A stretch of 64,000 nt of DNA from JAVWHP01 sp036639955 (lineage in GTDB: Bacteria; Bacillota_I; Bacilli_A; Erysipelotrichales; Erysipelotrichaceae): assembly GCA_036639955.1 (NCBI GenBank), contig JAVWHP010000003.1, positions 53,886 through 117,885 of the forward strand, given 5' to 3'. The notes under the pieces were generated by a model that was given only the letters and a program-made list of their open reading frames with translations, ran no database searches and was not told where the DNA came from. Within the stretch, counting starts at the first letter, position 1. Each line of letters begins with the position of its first letter. This document shows, piece after piece, positions 34,805 through 44,449 of this stretch. Position numbers and translations under genes: made by a program.

Positions 34805-36761
34805 GGTACAAATAGGAATATTAATAATTGCTCAAGTATTAAGTGTAGTAGTTATATTTATTTTAGGTTATACAGGCTTAGGCTATGGTATAGCTGCATA
34901 TTTGATTATTGATATAGCTATAGTCGTTTGGATAATGTATCGCTTTGAACAAGACAAAACAATACGTGACATAGATATATCACGTATCTTGGGAAGTGAT
35001 GCTAAAGATGCATTAATTTATGGAGAAATAGGAATAATAACTTATGATGAAAACTATAATGTTACCTGGATAAATGACTTTCTAGAAAGTAGAAATTTAA
35101 ACATTATTGGTAAGAAAGCAACTAACTGGTTACCTGAAATAAATGAATTATTTCAAGGAGATGTAGATGTTATAGAAGCTAATGATGGTACTTATATGTA
35201 TGAAGTAACAAGAAAAGAAAATGCACAAGTATTATATATTAAAGATGTAAGTCGTTATAATGAATTGAAATATAGATATACCCAAGAAGGATTAGTAGTA
35301 GGATTACTCCATTTAGATAATTATATGGAAGTATCCCAATATGAAGATGAAGCTAAAATATCTTTAATTAATACTAACCTACGACAACCATTAGTAGACT
35401 GGGCAAAGAAACACGGAATGTTTATAAGAAGACTAAGAAGTGATCGATACCTAATAATATTAGATGAAAAGATATACCAAGAAATAGTAGAAGATCATTT
35501 CTCAATTCTAAATACAATAAGAATAGCAAGTGGAGAAATAGAAGCAGCAATAACATTATCAATGGCATTTGCAAGAGGAAGTAAAGATTTAAGAGTGCTA
35601 GACGCAATGGTTAACGATGTACTAGAACTTGCTCAAAGTAGAGGAGGAGACCAAGTAGCAATCCGTAAATACGGAGACGACGTCAAATTCTTTGGAGGAA
35701 ACACTGAAGCTCCAGAAAAAAGAAGTAGAGTAAGAGTAAGAGTAATGTCACAAGCAATTAAAGAAGCAATCCTAGAAGCAGAAAACGTATTTATTGTTGG
35801 ACATAAAAATATGGACTTTGACTGTATGGGGTCAGCTCTATTTATGAGTAGTTTAGTACAGGCTTATGATAAGAAGGCTTATATTGTATCCACTAGTGGT
35901 GGAATTGAGCAACAGTTGGCTGAAGCAATGCATAAATATCAAACGATATTGAATAAGAGACATAAGTTTATTAGCGATGGTGAAGCATTAAAGACAGCTA
36001 AGAGTGGAGATTTAGTTATAGCAGTAGACCATCATAATCCTAGTCAATCTAATGCTCCTGAAATATTAAGTAAGTTAGATAAGGTTATAGTTATAGATCA
36101 TCATAGAAGAAGTGAAGATTTTATATATAATCCATTACTAGTATATGTAGAATCAGCAGCGAGTTCAGTTAGTGAATTAGTAGTGGAGTTTATACCCTAT
36201 CAAACTAACAAACTACATATCTATGAAGAAGAAGCTACTATTATGTATTTAGGAATACTTATAGATACTAATAGATTTAAAACTAGAACTGGAAGTAGAA
36301 CATTTGAAGCAGCAGCTAGTCTTAAAAAATTAGGTGTAGATCCTATTACAGCTGAAGGACTATTAAAAGAAAGCTTTGATGATGTAGCAGGAAAGACATT
36401 AATATTAAAGTATGCTAAAATGTATGGTAAGAACATAGTTATAGCAGCATTAAAAGAAGAAACAGTAGTAACAAGAACACTAATGTCACAAGTAGCTGAT
36501 TACTTATTAACAATTAAAGGAATTGAAGCAAGCTTTGTTATAGCTAAGGATGGGCCAGTAACTACTGCAATTTCTGCACGTTCTACCGGGCTTATTAATG
36601 TTCAAGTAATAATGGAATCGATGCATGGAGGAGGACACTTTACAGCCGCTGCACTACAACGTGTAGACACAACTGTAGATATCCTAGAAAAAGAATGTAA
36701 AGAAATGATAGATTCATATTTAAAGGAGGAAAAACAAAATGAAAGTAATACTAATAAATGA
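34782..36761 (+). CDS. gdpP: Cyclic-di-AMP phosphodiesterase GdpP
   Basis: A 659-residue protein with two N-terminal helices (about 8-52), a PAS-like domain (about 60-150), a degenerate GGDEF domain (about 170-300) and a DHH/DHHA1 phosphodiesterase (about 320-650). DHH motifs are [32 protein letters not shown] and [18 protein letters not shown] is the DHHA1 substrate loop. It hydrolyses c-di-AMP to pApA, affecting osmotic and cell-wall homeostasis. The ATG at 34782 has AAGAAGGTG upstream; an in-frame GTG at 34773 is inside that site. It ends in TGA, within rplI. Confidence 0.94.
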   Translation: MERLENFKVQIGILIIAQVLSVVVIFILGYTGLGYGIAAYLIIDIAIVVWIMYRFEQDKTIRDIDISRILGSDAKDALIYGEIGIITYDENYNVTWINDFLESRNLNIIGKKATNWLPEINELFQGDVDVIEANDGTYMYEVTRKENAQVLYIKDVSRYNELKYRYTQEGLVVGLLHLDNYMEVSQYEDEAKISLINTNLRQPLVDWAKKHGMFIRRLRSDRYLIILDEKIYQEIVEDHFSILNTIRIASGEIEAAITLSMAFARGSKDLRVLDAMVNDVLELAQSRGGDQVAIRKYGDDVKFFGGNTEAPEKRSRVRVRVMSQAIKEAILEAENVFIVGHKNMDFDCMGSALFMSSLVQAYDKKAYIVSTSGGIEQQLAEAMHKYQTILNKRHKFISDGEALKTAKSGDLVIAVDHHNPSQSNAPEILSKLDKVIVIDHHRRSEDFIYNPLLVYVESAASSVSELVVEFIPYQTNKLHIYEEEATIMYLGILIDTNRFKTRTGSRTFEAAASLKKLGVDPITAEGLLKESFDDVAGKTLILKYAKMYGKNIVIAALKEETVVTRTLMSQVADYLLTIKGIEASFVIAKDGPVTTAISARSTGLINVQVIMESMHGGGHFTAAALQRVDTTVDILEKECKEMIDSYLKEEKQNESNTNK

Positions 36762-37188
36762 TGTTAAAAATGTAGGTAAAAAAGGAGAAATCGTAGAAGT
36801 AGCAGATGGCTATGGACGTAATTTCTTAGTTAAAAATAAATTAGCAGTTGAAGCAACTAAACGCAGTAAAGAAATACTAGATAGACAAAATGCAGACAGT
36901 GAAGCATTAGAAGAAGAAAAAGAAGCAACAGCAATAGCATTGAAAGCGAAATTAGAAGAGTTAACATTAGAATTTAAAGTAAAAGTAGGAGCTGAAGGAA
37001 GAACCTTTGGTGCTATATCAATGAAACATGTTGTAGAAGCACTAGTTAAACAACATGATATTAAAGTTGATAAAAGAAAAATTATTGATGCTACGTCAAT
37101 AAGTGGGCTAGGAGTAACCTACGTTAAAATAGATTTATATAAAAATAAAGTAATTGGTAGTATTAAAGTTCATGTAAGTGGTAAGTAA
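36739..37188 (+). CDS. rplI: 50S ribosomal protein L9
   Basis: A 149-residue L9. The N-terminal domain [20 protein letters not shown] and [14 protein letters not shown] is followed by the long connecting helix and the C-terminal RNA-binding domain. It overlaps the gdpP 3' end by 23 nt, with AAAGGAGG inside gdpP. dnaB starts 2 nt after its stop. Confidence 0.96.
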   Translation: MKVILINDVKNVGKKGEIVEVADGYGRNFLVKNKLAVEATKRSKEILDRQNADSEALEEEKEATAIALKAKLEELTLEFKVKVGAEGRTFGAISMKHVVEALVKQHDIKVDKRKIIDATSISGLGVTYVKIDLYKNKVIGSIKVHVSGK

Positions 37189-37190
37189 TC

Positions 37191-38525
37191 ATGATAAAGC
37201 AATTACCTAATGCTATAGAAGCAGAACAAGCAATATTAGGAGCTATGCTAATATATCCTAATGTTATAAGAACAGTACATGATCAAGATTTAAGCAAAGA
37301 TGAATTTTATGAAAATAAACATCAATTAATATTCAATGCAATGATAGAATTAAATGATGAAGGACAAGCAGTAGATGCTACTACATTAGTAACAAGACTA
37401 AATGATACTAAAAAATTAGAAATGAGTGGAGGAGCAGATTATATATTAAGATTGTGTGATTGTGCTATTTCATCAGCGAATGCAATTGCTTATATTGAAC
37501 TAATACAAAGTAAGTCACAAATTAGAAATTTAATAGAAACAGCAGAGAAGATTGCAAAAGAAGGCTTTGATAATAGTTATGATTTAGATGTAATATTAGA
37601 TATGTCAGAGAAATCTATCTTAGATGTTACAAGAAAAAGAAGAGCACGTGATTTTAAAAGCAGTAAAGAAGTAGTAACTGATGTAATGGAAGAATTAGTA
37701 AAACTAAGAGCTAGTGAGGATTCTATAACAGGAATTAAAGTAGGATACCATGAACTAGATAAAGTAACCAATGGGTTCCAAAGAGGAGATTTAATAATAT
37801 TAGGAGCACGTCCTGCAATGGGAAAAACTGCATTTGCTCTAAACTTAGCAATGAATGCAGCTCAATACAATGAAGGAGCAGTAGCTATCTTTTCATTAGA
37901 GATGCCTGCCGAATCTCTAATGAAAAGAATATTATCAGCTAAATCAGAAATACTTAGTACTAAATTTCGAAATGGTAATTTAAAAGATGATGAATTTAAT
38001 ACAATATATGAAGCAGCAAATGAATTGATGATGGCACAATTATATGTAGATGATTCAGCAACACTGAAAGTACCAGAAATATTCTCAAAATGTAGAAAAT
38101 TAAAATCAGAACATGGATTAGACCTAGTTGTAATCGATTATCTACAACTTATTAGCTCAAATGGTAAAAGTAGTGGGGACAATCGACAACAAGAAGTATC
38201 AGAAATATCACGTGCATTAAAAGCATTAGCAAGAGAATTAGAAGTGCCTGTAATAGCGTTATCACAGTTAGCCCGTGGAGTAGAATCTAGAACAGATAAG
38301 CGTCCAATGCTATCCGACTTGCGTGAATCGGGAGCTATTGAACAAGATGCTGATATTGTTATGTTCTTATATAGAGAAGAATATTATACAAAAGATGCAG
38401 ATAGTCAAGATGATCCAAAACATTTAGATACTACAGAAGTAGATATAGCTAAACACCGTAATGGACAAACAAAAAGATTAGAATTAGGATTCCAAAAGAG
38501 TATAAGTCGATTCTTTAATATGTAG
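37191..38525 (+). CDS. dnaB: Replicative DNA helicase
   Basis: A 444-residue DnaB-type helicase (named DnaC in Bacillus). The N-terminal domain begins LPNAIEAEQAILGAMLIYP. The RecA-like motor has Walker A GARPAMGKTAFALN (about residue 207), Walker B LDLVVIDYLQLI and the arginine-finger region KHRNGQTKRLELGF. The hexamer unwinds DNA at the replication fork. Placement after rplI is conserved in Bacillota. Confidence 0.96.
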   Translation: MIKQLPNAIEAEQAILGAMLIYPNVIRTVHDQDLSKDEFYENKHQLIFNAMIELNDEGQAVDATTLVTRLNDTKKLEMSGGADYILRLCDCAISSANAIAYIELIQSKSQIRNLIETAEKIAKEGFDNSYDLDVILDMSEKSILDVTRKRRARDFKSSKEVVTDVMEELVKLRASEDSITGIKVGYHELDKVTNGFQRGDLIILGARPAMGKTAFALNLAMNAAQYNEGAVAIFSLEMPAESLMKRILSAKSEILSTKFRNGNLKDDEFNTIYEAANELMMAQLYVDDSATLKVPEIFSKCRKLKSEHGLDLVVIDYLQLISSNGKSSGDNRQQEVSEISRALKALARELEVPVIALSQLARGVESRTDKRPMLSDLRESGAIEQDADIVMFLYREEYYTKDADSQDDPKHLDTTEVDIAKHRNGQTKRLELGFQKSISRFFNM

Positions 38526-38547
38526 ATTTATACAGTTAGGAGATGTA

Positions 38548-40050
38548 ATGAAACAAACAATTATATGCGTAGTATTTGCGTTGATATTAAGTGCAATATT
38601 AACCTTTGCACTACCCAATACAAGTAATGCAGCAAAACTAGAACTAGAAGAAAACATTAAAAAAACAAAAGATGATGATATTATTATAAAACAAGCAATG
38701 ATTGGAACTAGTGAAACTGCACATGAAGTATATACAATCTATTTAAAAGAAAAAAGAATAGGTATTTTACATGACTATTCTAAGTTAGAAAAACTATTAG
38801 ATAAAGTACATGATGAACGCTATCTAGAAAACTTCCCTGATTCTAAACTAGGACTTGGAGAAGACATACACGTAGAAAAAGAACTCACCTTTATAAACTA
38901 TGAAGATAAAGATGAAGAGATATTGGAATGTTTGGATCGAAATGATCTATTCTCAGTAGAAGTAAATAAAATAGAATTTAGTAATGGAGCTGTAACTTAC
39001 GTAAAGAATGTAGATGATTTTATAGATGCAAGAGAAGACTTTGCTTTAAATTTTATCTCTAAAAGTAGTTATGAAATTTTAAAGAATAAACAAAAAACTC
39101 CAGAACTAGTAAACTATGGTACAAGAGATGTAAGCTTTGAATTTTTGGAAGATGCTAAAATATCAAAAGGTTTAGCACCTGAATCTAAAATTCTTAAAGA
39201 TAAGAATGAAGCTAATTACTATTTAACTTATGGATATGATACAGCTATAGAATACTATGAAGTAAAAGAATTTGATACTGTAGAAGGAGTTGCTTGGCAA
39301 CATGGAATTTCAATGAAACGTTTAATGTCTATTAATGCTGAAACATTAAAAAGTGAAACCCAACTATTAACAGCAGGAATGAAATTAAATGTTTCTGAAC
39401 TTAATAGTCCGATTGATATAAAAGTAGTTAAAGAGAATTTAAAGAAAGAAACAGTTTATCCTGATGCAAGTGAACAAATATTAGATGCTTCACTACCTGA
39501 AGGACAAACTATTGTAGTACAAGAAGAATTATTAGGTTATAAGAATGTTAAGTATGAAGAAGTATATATTAATGGAGAATTAAAGAGTGGAGAAGCAATC
39601 TCTAGTATGGTTATTGAAGAACCTCAAAAAGAAATTGTTAGAGTTGGTACTTATGTAGAGCCTTCTGTCGGTAATGGAAACTTTAGATATCCAGTTAATA
39701 ATGCAATTGTTACCTGTAGAGTAGGTTGTTACTATGGACATAATGGAACTGATATACAGGACTCATATAATAATTGGGGAGCTGTATTAGCAAGTGATAG
39801 AGGAGTAGTTATAAACAATAGTTATGATTCTATGGGTGGCTATCATATAACTATAGACCATGGTAATGGCTTTACAACGTACTATGGACATATGTCTGGA
39901 CCTGGTTTCTTTTACCCAGGAGCTGTTGTAGGCAAAGGACAACAAATAGGTAATATCGGAGATACCGGTTATGCTTTTGGTGCTCATGTTCACTTTGAGG
40001 TAAGATATGGCGGAAGCGTTGTTGACGGCTGTGATTATTTAGGATGTTAA
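38548..40050 (+). CDS. M23 family cell-wall endopeptidase with LysM and G5-like domains
   Basis: A 500-residue exported protein. A signal/anchor helix covers about residues 5-25. A region unique to this family spans to about 230, then a LysM-like repeat (FDTVEGVAWQHGISMKRLMSI, given in part as FDTVEGVAWQHGIS) at about 245-290. A G5-like beta domain occupies about 310-375 (EELLGYKNVKYEEVYINGEL). The M23 peptidase at about 385-500 keeps all zinc ligands: GHNGTD, YYGHMSG and HVHFEVR. It should cut peptide cross-links in peptidoglycan. It lies between dnaB and walJ and is likely co-transcribed. Confidence 0.88.
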   Translation: MKQTIICVVFALILSAILTFALPNTSNAAKLELEENIKKTKDDDIIIKQAMIGTSETAHEVYTIYLKEKRIGILHDYSKLEKLLDKVHDERYLENFPDSKLGLGEDIHVEKELTFINYEDKDEEILECLDRNDLFSVEVNKIEFSNGAVTYVKNVDDFIDAREDFALNFISKSSYEILKNKQKTPELVNYGTRDVSFEFLEDAKISKGLAPESKILKDKNEANYYLTYGYDTAIEYYEVKEFDTVEGVAWQHGISMKRLMSINAETLKSETQLLTAGMKLNVSELNSPIDIKVVKENLKKETVYPDASEQILDASLPEGQTIVVQEELLGYKNVKYEEVYINGELKSGEAISSMVIEEPQKEIVRVGTYVEPSVGNGNFRYPVNNAIVTCRVGCYYGHNGTDIQDSYNNWGAVLASDRGVVINNSYDSMGGYHITIDHGNGFTTYYGHMSGPGFFYPGAVVGKGQQIGNIGDTGYAFGAHVHFEVRYGGSVVDGCDYLGC

Positions 40051-40051
40051 T

Positions 40052-40798
40052 ATGAAGTTTAGACTATTAGCCTCGGGATCTAAAGGCAATTGCTGCATTA
40101 TTGAAAGTAGTACAACAAAGCTAGTAATCGACTGTGGAACTACTAAGAAGTATTTAACAAGTAAATTTGAAGAAGAACAATTCTGTATAGATGAAGCTAA
40201 GGCATTATTAGTTACTCATGCACATAAGGATCATATATCACAACTTAAATTATTTAATGATGTAGAAACTTATGCAAGCTGTTATTTAGAAACTAATAAT
40301 TATCATCATATAGAACCTTATGAAGAATTTGATATTGATAACCTGCATATTCAATGTATACCTTTATCACATGACTCACCTAATACTAATGGTTATATAA
40401 TACACGATAGTAAAGAAAAATTAGTATATATAACTGATACAGGTTATGTAAGTGATAAGAATTTAAAGTATATAGAAGATGCTGATTATTATATATTTGA
40501 AAGTAACCATGATATAGAAATGTTAATGGAAACTAGTAGACCTTACTATATTAAAACTAGAATATTAAATGATGAAGGCCATCTATGTAATGGTGATAGT
40601 GCACAACTATTAAGTAGAATTATAAGTGCTAATACAAAAGAAATAGTATTAGCACATATAAGTGCAGAAGCTAATAGTTGTGCATTAGCAGCTAATACAT
40701 TAGTGGAAAAGCTTAATAAAATGGATGGAGTAAATCCTAACATTAGAGCAGCTAAACAGTATGAAACCATAATTGGTGGTAATAATGAACTAAAATAA
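40052..40798 (+). CDS. walJ: WalJ/YycJ-type metallo-beta-lactamase-fold hydrolase
   Basis: A 248-residue MBL-fold protein. LLVTHAHKDHISQL holds the HxHxDH zinc motif, LSHDSPNTNGYII and YITDTGYV supply further ligands, and HLCNGDSAQLL and VLAHISAEAN complete the family pattern. It resembles YycJ/WalJ, a nuclease-fold protein normally next to the WalKR genes. WalKR is not present here. It begins 1 nt after the M23 gene stop. Confidence 0.88.
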   Translation: MKFRLLASGSKGNCCIIESSTTKLVIDCGTTKKYLTSKFEEEQFCIDEAKALLVTHAHKDHISQLKLFNDVETYASCYLETNNYHHIEPYEEFDIDNLHIQCIPLSHDSPNTNGYIIHDSKEKLVYITDTGYVSDKNLKYIEDADYYIFESNHDIEMLMETSRPYYIKTRILNDEGHLCNGDSAQLLSRIISANTKEIVLAHISAEANSCALAANTLVEKLNKMDGVNPNIRAAKQYETIIGGNNELK

Positions 40799-40819
40799 GG
40801 AGCTAAAGCTCCTTTTTTT
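40798..40819 (+). terminator. Intrinsic terminator after walJ
   Basis: A 7-bp stem AGGAGCT/AGCTCCT with loop AA, then seven T's. Confidence 0.8.
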
Positions 40820-40839
40820 GCTAAAAACAAGGGTAGTAG

Positions 40840-40868
40840 TTTACTAAAAATTAGAGTAGTGATATAAT
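40840..40868 (+). promoter_or_regulatory. Promoter of pgk-tpiA
   Basis: TTTACT (40840-40845), a 17-nt spacer ending TGA, TATAAT (40863-40868). Confidence 0.65.
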
Positions 40869-40897
40869 TAGAATGCAATTTTAAGGAGGAATTATAA

Positions 40898-42094
40898 ATG
40901 GCAAAAAGAACTGTAAAAGATTTAGAAGTTAGCGGTAAAAGAGTAATCGTACGTGTTGACTTCAATGTACCTAGAAAAGATGGAGTTATCACTAATGATA
41001 ACCGTATTATTCAAGCACTACCTACAATTAAATATCTTGTAGAAAACAAAGCAAAAGTAATATTAATGTCTCACTTAGGAAAAGTTGATCACAAAGATGC
41101 AGATAAGACTGCTTCTGACAAAGCTAAGAACAACATGGATATTGTTGCAACTCGTTTAGCAGAAGTTGTAGATACTAAAGTAACATTTGTTCCTGTAACT
41201 AGAGGACCTGAATTAGAAGAAGCTGTAGAAAACTTACAAGATGGTCAAATTGTGTTAATGCAAAATACACGTTATGAAAAAGGTGAATCTAAAAATGATC
41301 CTGAATTAGCTAAATACTGGGCTTCTCTTGGTGATTTATTTGTAGAAGATGCATTTGGTTCTGTACATAGAGCTCATGCTTCAACTGCTGGTATTCCATC
41401 AATTTTACCTTCAGCATTAGGATTCCTTGTTGAAAAAGAAGTAAAAATGTTAGGAGCTGCAGTAGATACTCCAGTACGTCCATTCGTTGCTATTATTGGT
41501 GGTGCTAAAGTATCTGATAAGATTGCTGTAGTTGATAACTTATTAAAGATTGCTGATAAAGTACTTATTGGTGGAGGAATGGCTTATACATTCTTAAAAG
41601 CTCAAGGGTATAATGTTGGTAAATCATTAGTAGAAGAAGATAAATTAGAATTAGCTAAAGAATACTTAGCTAAAGCTGATGGTAAATTATTATTACCAAT
41701 TGATCATGTATGTGCTGATAACTTTGCTGAAGATGCTAAAACTGTTATCGCTGCAAATGATGCAATTCCTGCTGATTACATGGGATTAGATATTGGACCT
41801 AAATCAATTGAATTATATAAAGAAGCTTTAGCTGGTGCTAAAACTGTAGTTTGGAATGGTCCTATGGGAGTATTCGAAATGAAACCTTTTGCTAAAGGTA
41901 CATTAGAAGTTTGTACTGCTATAGCTGCATTACCTGGAGCTACTACTGTTATTGGTGGAGGAGACTCTGCAGCAGCTGCTATCCAATTAGGATTTGCAGA
42001 AAAGTTCTCTCACATCTCAACAGGTGGAGGAGCTTCATTAGAATATATGGAAGGAAAAGAATTACCTGGTATTGCGGTAATTGCGGAGAAATAA
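40898..42094 (+). CDS. pgk: Phosphoglycerate kinase
   Basis: A 398-residue monomeric kinase. [49 protein letters not shown] and [12 protein letters not shown], then the C-terminal GGGDSAAA, are all present. It makes ATP from 1,3-bisphosphoglycerate in glycolysis. AAGGAGG precedes the ATG. tpiA starts 1 nt after the stop. gap and gpm are not adjacent. Confidence 0.97.
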   Translation: MAKRTVKDLEVSGKRVIVRVDFNVPRKDGVITNDNRIIQALPTIKYLVENKAKVILMSHLGKVDHKDADKTASDKAKNNMDIVATRLAEVVDTKVTFVPVTRGPELEEAVENLQDGQIVLMQNTRYEKGESKNDPELAKYWASLGDLFVEDAFGSVHRAHASTAGIPSILPSALGFLVEKEVKMLGAAVDTPVRPFVAIIGGAKVSDKIAVVDNLLKIADKVLIGGGMAYTFLKAQGYNVGKSLVEEDKLELAKEYLAKADGKLLLPIDHVCADNFAEDAKTVIAANDAIPADYMGLDIGPKSIELYKEALAGAKTVVWNGPMGVFEMKPFAKGTLEVCTAIAALPGATTVIGGGDSAAAAIQLGFAEKFSHISTGGGASLEYMEGKELPGIAVIAEK

Positions 42095-42095
42095 A

Positions 42096-42839
42096 ATGAG
42101 AAAACCTATTATAGTTGGAAACTGGAAAATGAACAAAACAGTTGCTGAAGCAGTTGAATTTATTAAAGCTGTTGATGGAACTTGTCACAATAATGCTACT
42201 TTTGGAGTAGGAGCTACATTCTTATCTTTAGCTGAATCAGTTAAAAATGCAAAAAACTTAATTGTTGCTGCTGAAAACTGTCACTTTGAAGATACTGGAG
42301 CTTTCACTGGTGAAGTATCAGTACCTATGTTACAAGAAATTGGTGTAGAATACTGTATTATTGGTCACTCAGAACGTCGTCAAATGTTCGGAGATACTAA
42401 TGAAACTGTTAATAAAAAAGCACTTAGATTATTAGCTGCTAACATGACTCCAATTCTTTGTATTGGTGAAACAGAAGCTGAATTTGATGCTGGTAAAACT
42501 GCTGAAGTTATTAAAACTCAATTAACAGGTAGCTTAGCTAATATTGCTGCTGCTGATATGGAAAAAGTAGTTATAGCTTATGAACCTATTTGGGCTATTG
42601 GTACTGGTAAATCTGCTACTAAAGAAATTGCACAAGACTGCTGTAAAACAGTACGTGATGTTGTAGCAACTATCTTTGGTAAAGAAGTAGCTGATAAAGT
42701 ACGTATCCAATATGGTGGATCAGTTAAACCAAACAACATTGTTGAATACATGGCAATGGAAGATATCGATGGTGCTTTAATTGGAGGAGCTAGTTTACAA
42801 GCTGATTCTTTTAAAGAAATTATTGAAAAAACTAAATAA
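42096..42839 (+). CDS. tpiA: Triose-phosphate isomerase
   Basis: A 247-residue TIM barrel. VGNWKMNKT contains the catalytic Lys, IIGHSERRQMFGD the catalytic His and AYEPIWAIGTGKSA the catalytic Glu. IQYGGSVKPNN binds phosphate. It interconverts dihydroxyacetone phosphate and glyceraldehyde 3-phosphate. The ATG at 42096 is preferred; GGAG lies about 7 nt upstream inside the end of pgk. Confidence 0.97.
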   Translation: MRKPIIVGNWKMNKTVAEAVEFIKAVDGTCHNNATFGVGATFLSLAESVKNAKNLIVAAENCHFEDTGAFTGEVSVPMLQEIGVEYCIIGHSERRQMFGDTNETVNKKALRLLAANMTPILCIGETEAEFDAGKTAEVIKTQLTGSLANIAAADMEKVVIAYEPIWAIGTGKSATKEIAQDCCKTVRDVVATIFGKEVADKVRIQYGGSVKPNNIVEYMAMEDIDGALIGGASLQADSFKEIIEKTK

Positions 42840-42860
42840 TTATAAATTATAATATTATTT

Positions 42861-42905
42861 GGACGAAAGAAAAGACGCCAGTTTAAAGCGTCTTTTTTTT
42901 CGTCC
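42861..42905 (+). terminator. Intrinsic terminator after tpiA
   Basis: A 9-bp stem AAAAGACGC/GCGTCTTTT (42870-42878 with 42888-42896), flanked by complementary GGACGAAA and TTTCGTCC. The longer hairpin can form in either orientation. Confidence 0.85.
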
Positions 42906-43233
42906 ATAACTAAGTTGTATTAGGGAGTTTTATGAACTTGAAACAATCGTTTTGTTTTACAACTAAACATAATATAACATAAGGTTATAAACTATACTAT
43001 AGCTTAAATAAAAAGTAAAAAATATATCTTAAAAATAACTAAAGTTTGATTGGGTGGTGGGTGGGCATAGTTTAGATTGCTTGGAGGTAATATTATTTAG
43101 GGATGGTGATATGTGGTTAAACTTATGGTGGTATGTAACTAAATGATAGAAAAAATTAAAAAAGATGGTAATGAGACTTGAAAATTTTTTCAGAACGTAT
43201 ATACTTATTACATGAAGGAAAAAAGGTGACTAT
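42906..43233 (+). other. Intergenic region upstream of livK with a G/T-rich segment
   Basis: The first half is plain AT-rich DNA. From about 43047 to 43140 the plus strand becomes strikingly G/T-rich with repeated TGG. It contains GGGTGGTGGGTGGG at 43052-43065 (four closely spaced G runs) and an 11-codon ORF at 43111-43146 encoding MWLNLWWYVTK. The livK promoter at 43178-43205 lies downstream of that ORF. No other gene is seen. Confidence 0.45.
43178..43205 (+). promoter_or_regulatory. Promoter of the liv operon
   Basis: TTGAAA (43178-43183), a 16-nt spacer, TATACT (43200-43205), about 29 nt upstream of livK. Confidence 0.5.
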
Positions 43234-44376
43234 ATGAAAACTATATTTAAAAGATTAGGTGTGTCATGTCTAGCGTTAGCGATGCTAGTAGGATGTGGAG
43301 GTCCAAAGAAGGACGACAGTAAAATTCAAATTGGTTTAAACTATGAACAATCAGGTGGAGTTGCTCAATATGGAATTGCTCATATTGAAGGAATTGAAAT
43401 GGCAATTGAGGAAATCAATGCAGCTGGTGGAATTAACGGTAAACAGGTAGAACTATTAAAAATAGATAACAAATCTGATACTAAGGAAGTTAAATCAGTA
43501 GCACAAAGATTAGCTGATCAAGGAGCTGTGATGATTTTAGGACCATCAACAAGTGGTAACACTATGGCAGCATATTCACAAGCTAAGATTACTAAGATAC
43601 CAACTATTAGTGCTTCAGCTACACAAGATAGTGCGACTTTAGAAGCAGATGGTAGTACTACAGCTTATGGATTTAAAACTTGTTTTAATGATTCATTCCA
43701 AGGACAAGCATTAGCAAACTTTGCTACTGAAAAGGGATTTAAAAAAGTAGCGGTAATTTATGATAGTGCAAGTGATTACGCTAATGGAGTTAAAACTGCA
43801 TTTGCTGGTAAATATACTGGTGAAGTAGTAGCTACAGAAGCATATGCAAAGGATGAGAAAGACTTTAACTCTATCCTTACTAAGATTAAGAATAAAGGAT
43901 TTGATGCAATAGTAGTAGCAGGTTACTATGAACAAGCAGGATTACTAGTTAAACAAGCAAGAGAAAGTGGAATCAATGCACCAATTTTAGGAACTGATGG
44001 ATTTGATGATTCTAAGTTTGTAGATTTAGCAGGAGCTAAAAACTTAGATAACATATATTATACTACTCACTTCTCAAGTTTAGATAAAGATGAAAAAGTA
44101 GCTACATTTATTGAAAAATTCAATACTAAATACAAGAAAGCTCCAGGAGCATTCGCAGCATTAGGATACGACTTAGCATACTATGCTAAAGATGTTATCG
44201 AAAGAGCAAATTCAACAGAACCAGATAAGCTAGTAGCAGCACTAGAAGATACTAAGAGCTTTAAAGGAGTAACAGGTGAATTTTCAATGGATAAAAACCA
44301 CGTTGCAAAGAAACAAATTAAAGTAGTACAATTAACACAAGGAAAACAAACAACTGTAGAAACAATCAACTACTAG
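43234..44376 (+). CDS. livK: Branched-chain amino-acid-type ABC transporter, substrate-binding lipoprotein
   Basis: A 380-residue periplasmic-binding-protein-like lipoprotein. The signal peptide ends at lipobox LVGC (Cys about residue 22). A type-1 Leu/Ile/Val-binding fold follows: IQIGLNYEQSGG, GIEMAIEEINAAGGINGKQVEL, ILGPSTSGNTMAA and ALGYDLAYYAKDVIERA. It captures the substrate outside the membrane for LivHMGF. Leu/Ile/Val is the family default; other amino acids or amides are possible. GAAAAAAGGTGAC precedes the ATG. An intergenic hairpin follows before livH. Confidence 0.9.
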   Translation: MKTIFKRLGVSCLALAMLVGCGGPKKDDSKIQIGLNYEQSGGVAQYGIAHIEGIEMAIEEINAAGGINGKQVELLKIDNKSDTKEVKSVAQRLADQGAVMILGPSTSGNTMAAYSQAKITKIPTISASATQDSATLEADGSTTAYGFKTCFNDSFQGQALANFATEKGFKKVAVIYDSASDYANGVKTAFAGKYTGEVVATEAYAKDEKDFNSILTKIKNKGFDAIVVAGYYEQAGLLVKQARESGINAPILGTDGFDDSKFVDLAGAKNLDNIYYTTHFSSLDKDEKVATFIEKFNTKYKKAPGAFAALGYDLAYYAKDVIERANSTEPDKLVAALEDTKSFKGVTGEFSMDKNHVAKKQIKVVQLTQGKQTTVETINY

Positions 44377-44399
44377 AATTAAAACAGAAATTATGATAA

Positions 44400-44432
44400 A
44401 ATAAGGTGAAATATTCGTATTTCGCCTTATTT
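44400..44432 (+). terminator. Intercistronic UUCG hairpin between livK and livH
   Basis: A stem of about 15 bp with one G-T pair (44400-44413 with 44418-44432), closed by a TTCG tetraloop. No strong T run follows. It probably stabilises the livK message or partly terminates, giving more binding protein than membrane components. Confidence 0.6.
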
Positions 44433-44449
44433 ACGTTAGGAGTGAAATT

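Noticed and set aside
40546..40992. A 148-codon minus-strand ORF across the walJ end and pgk start
   Set aside because: It crosses two real genes, the terminator and the pgk promoter; it is an antisense shadow.
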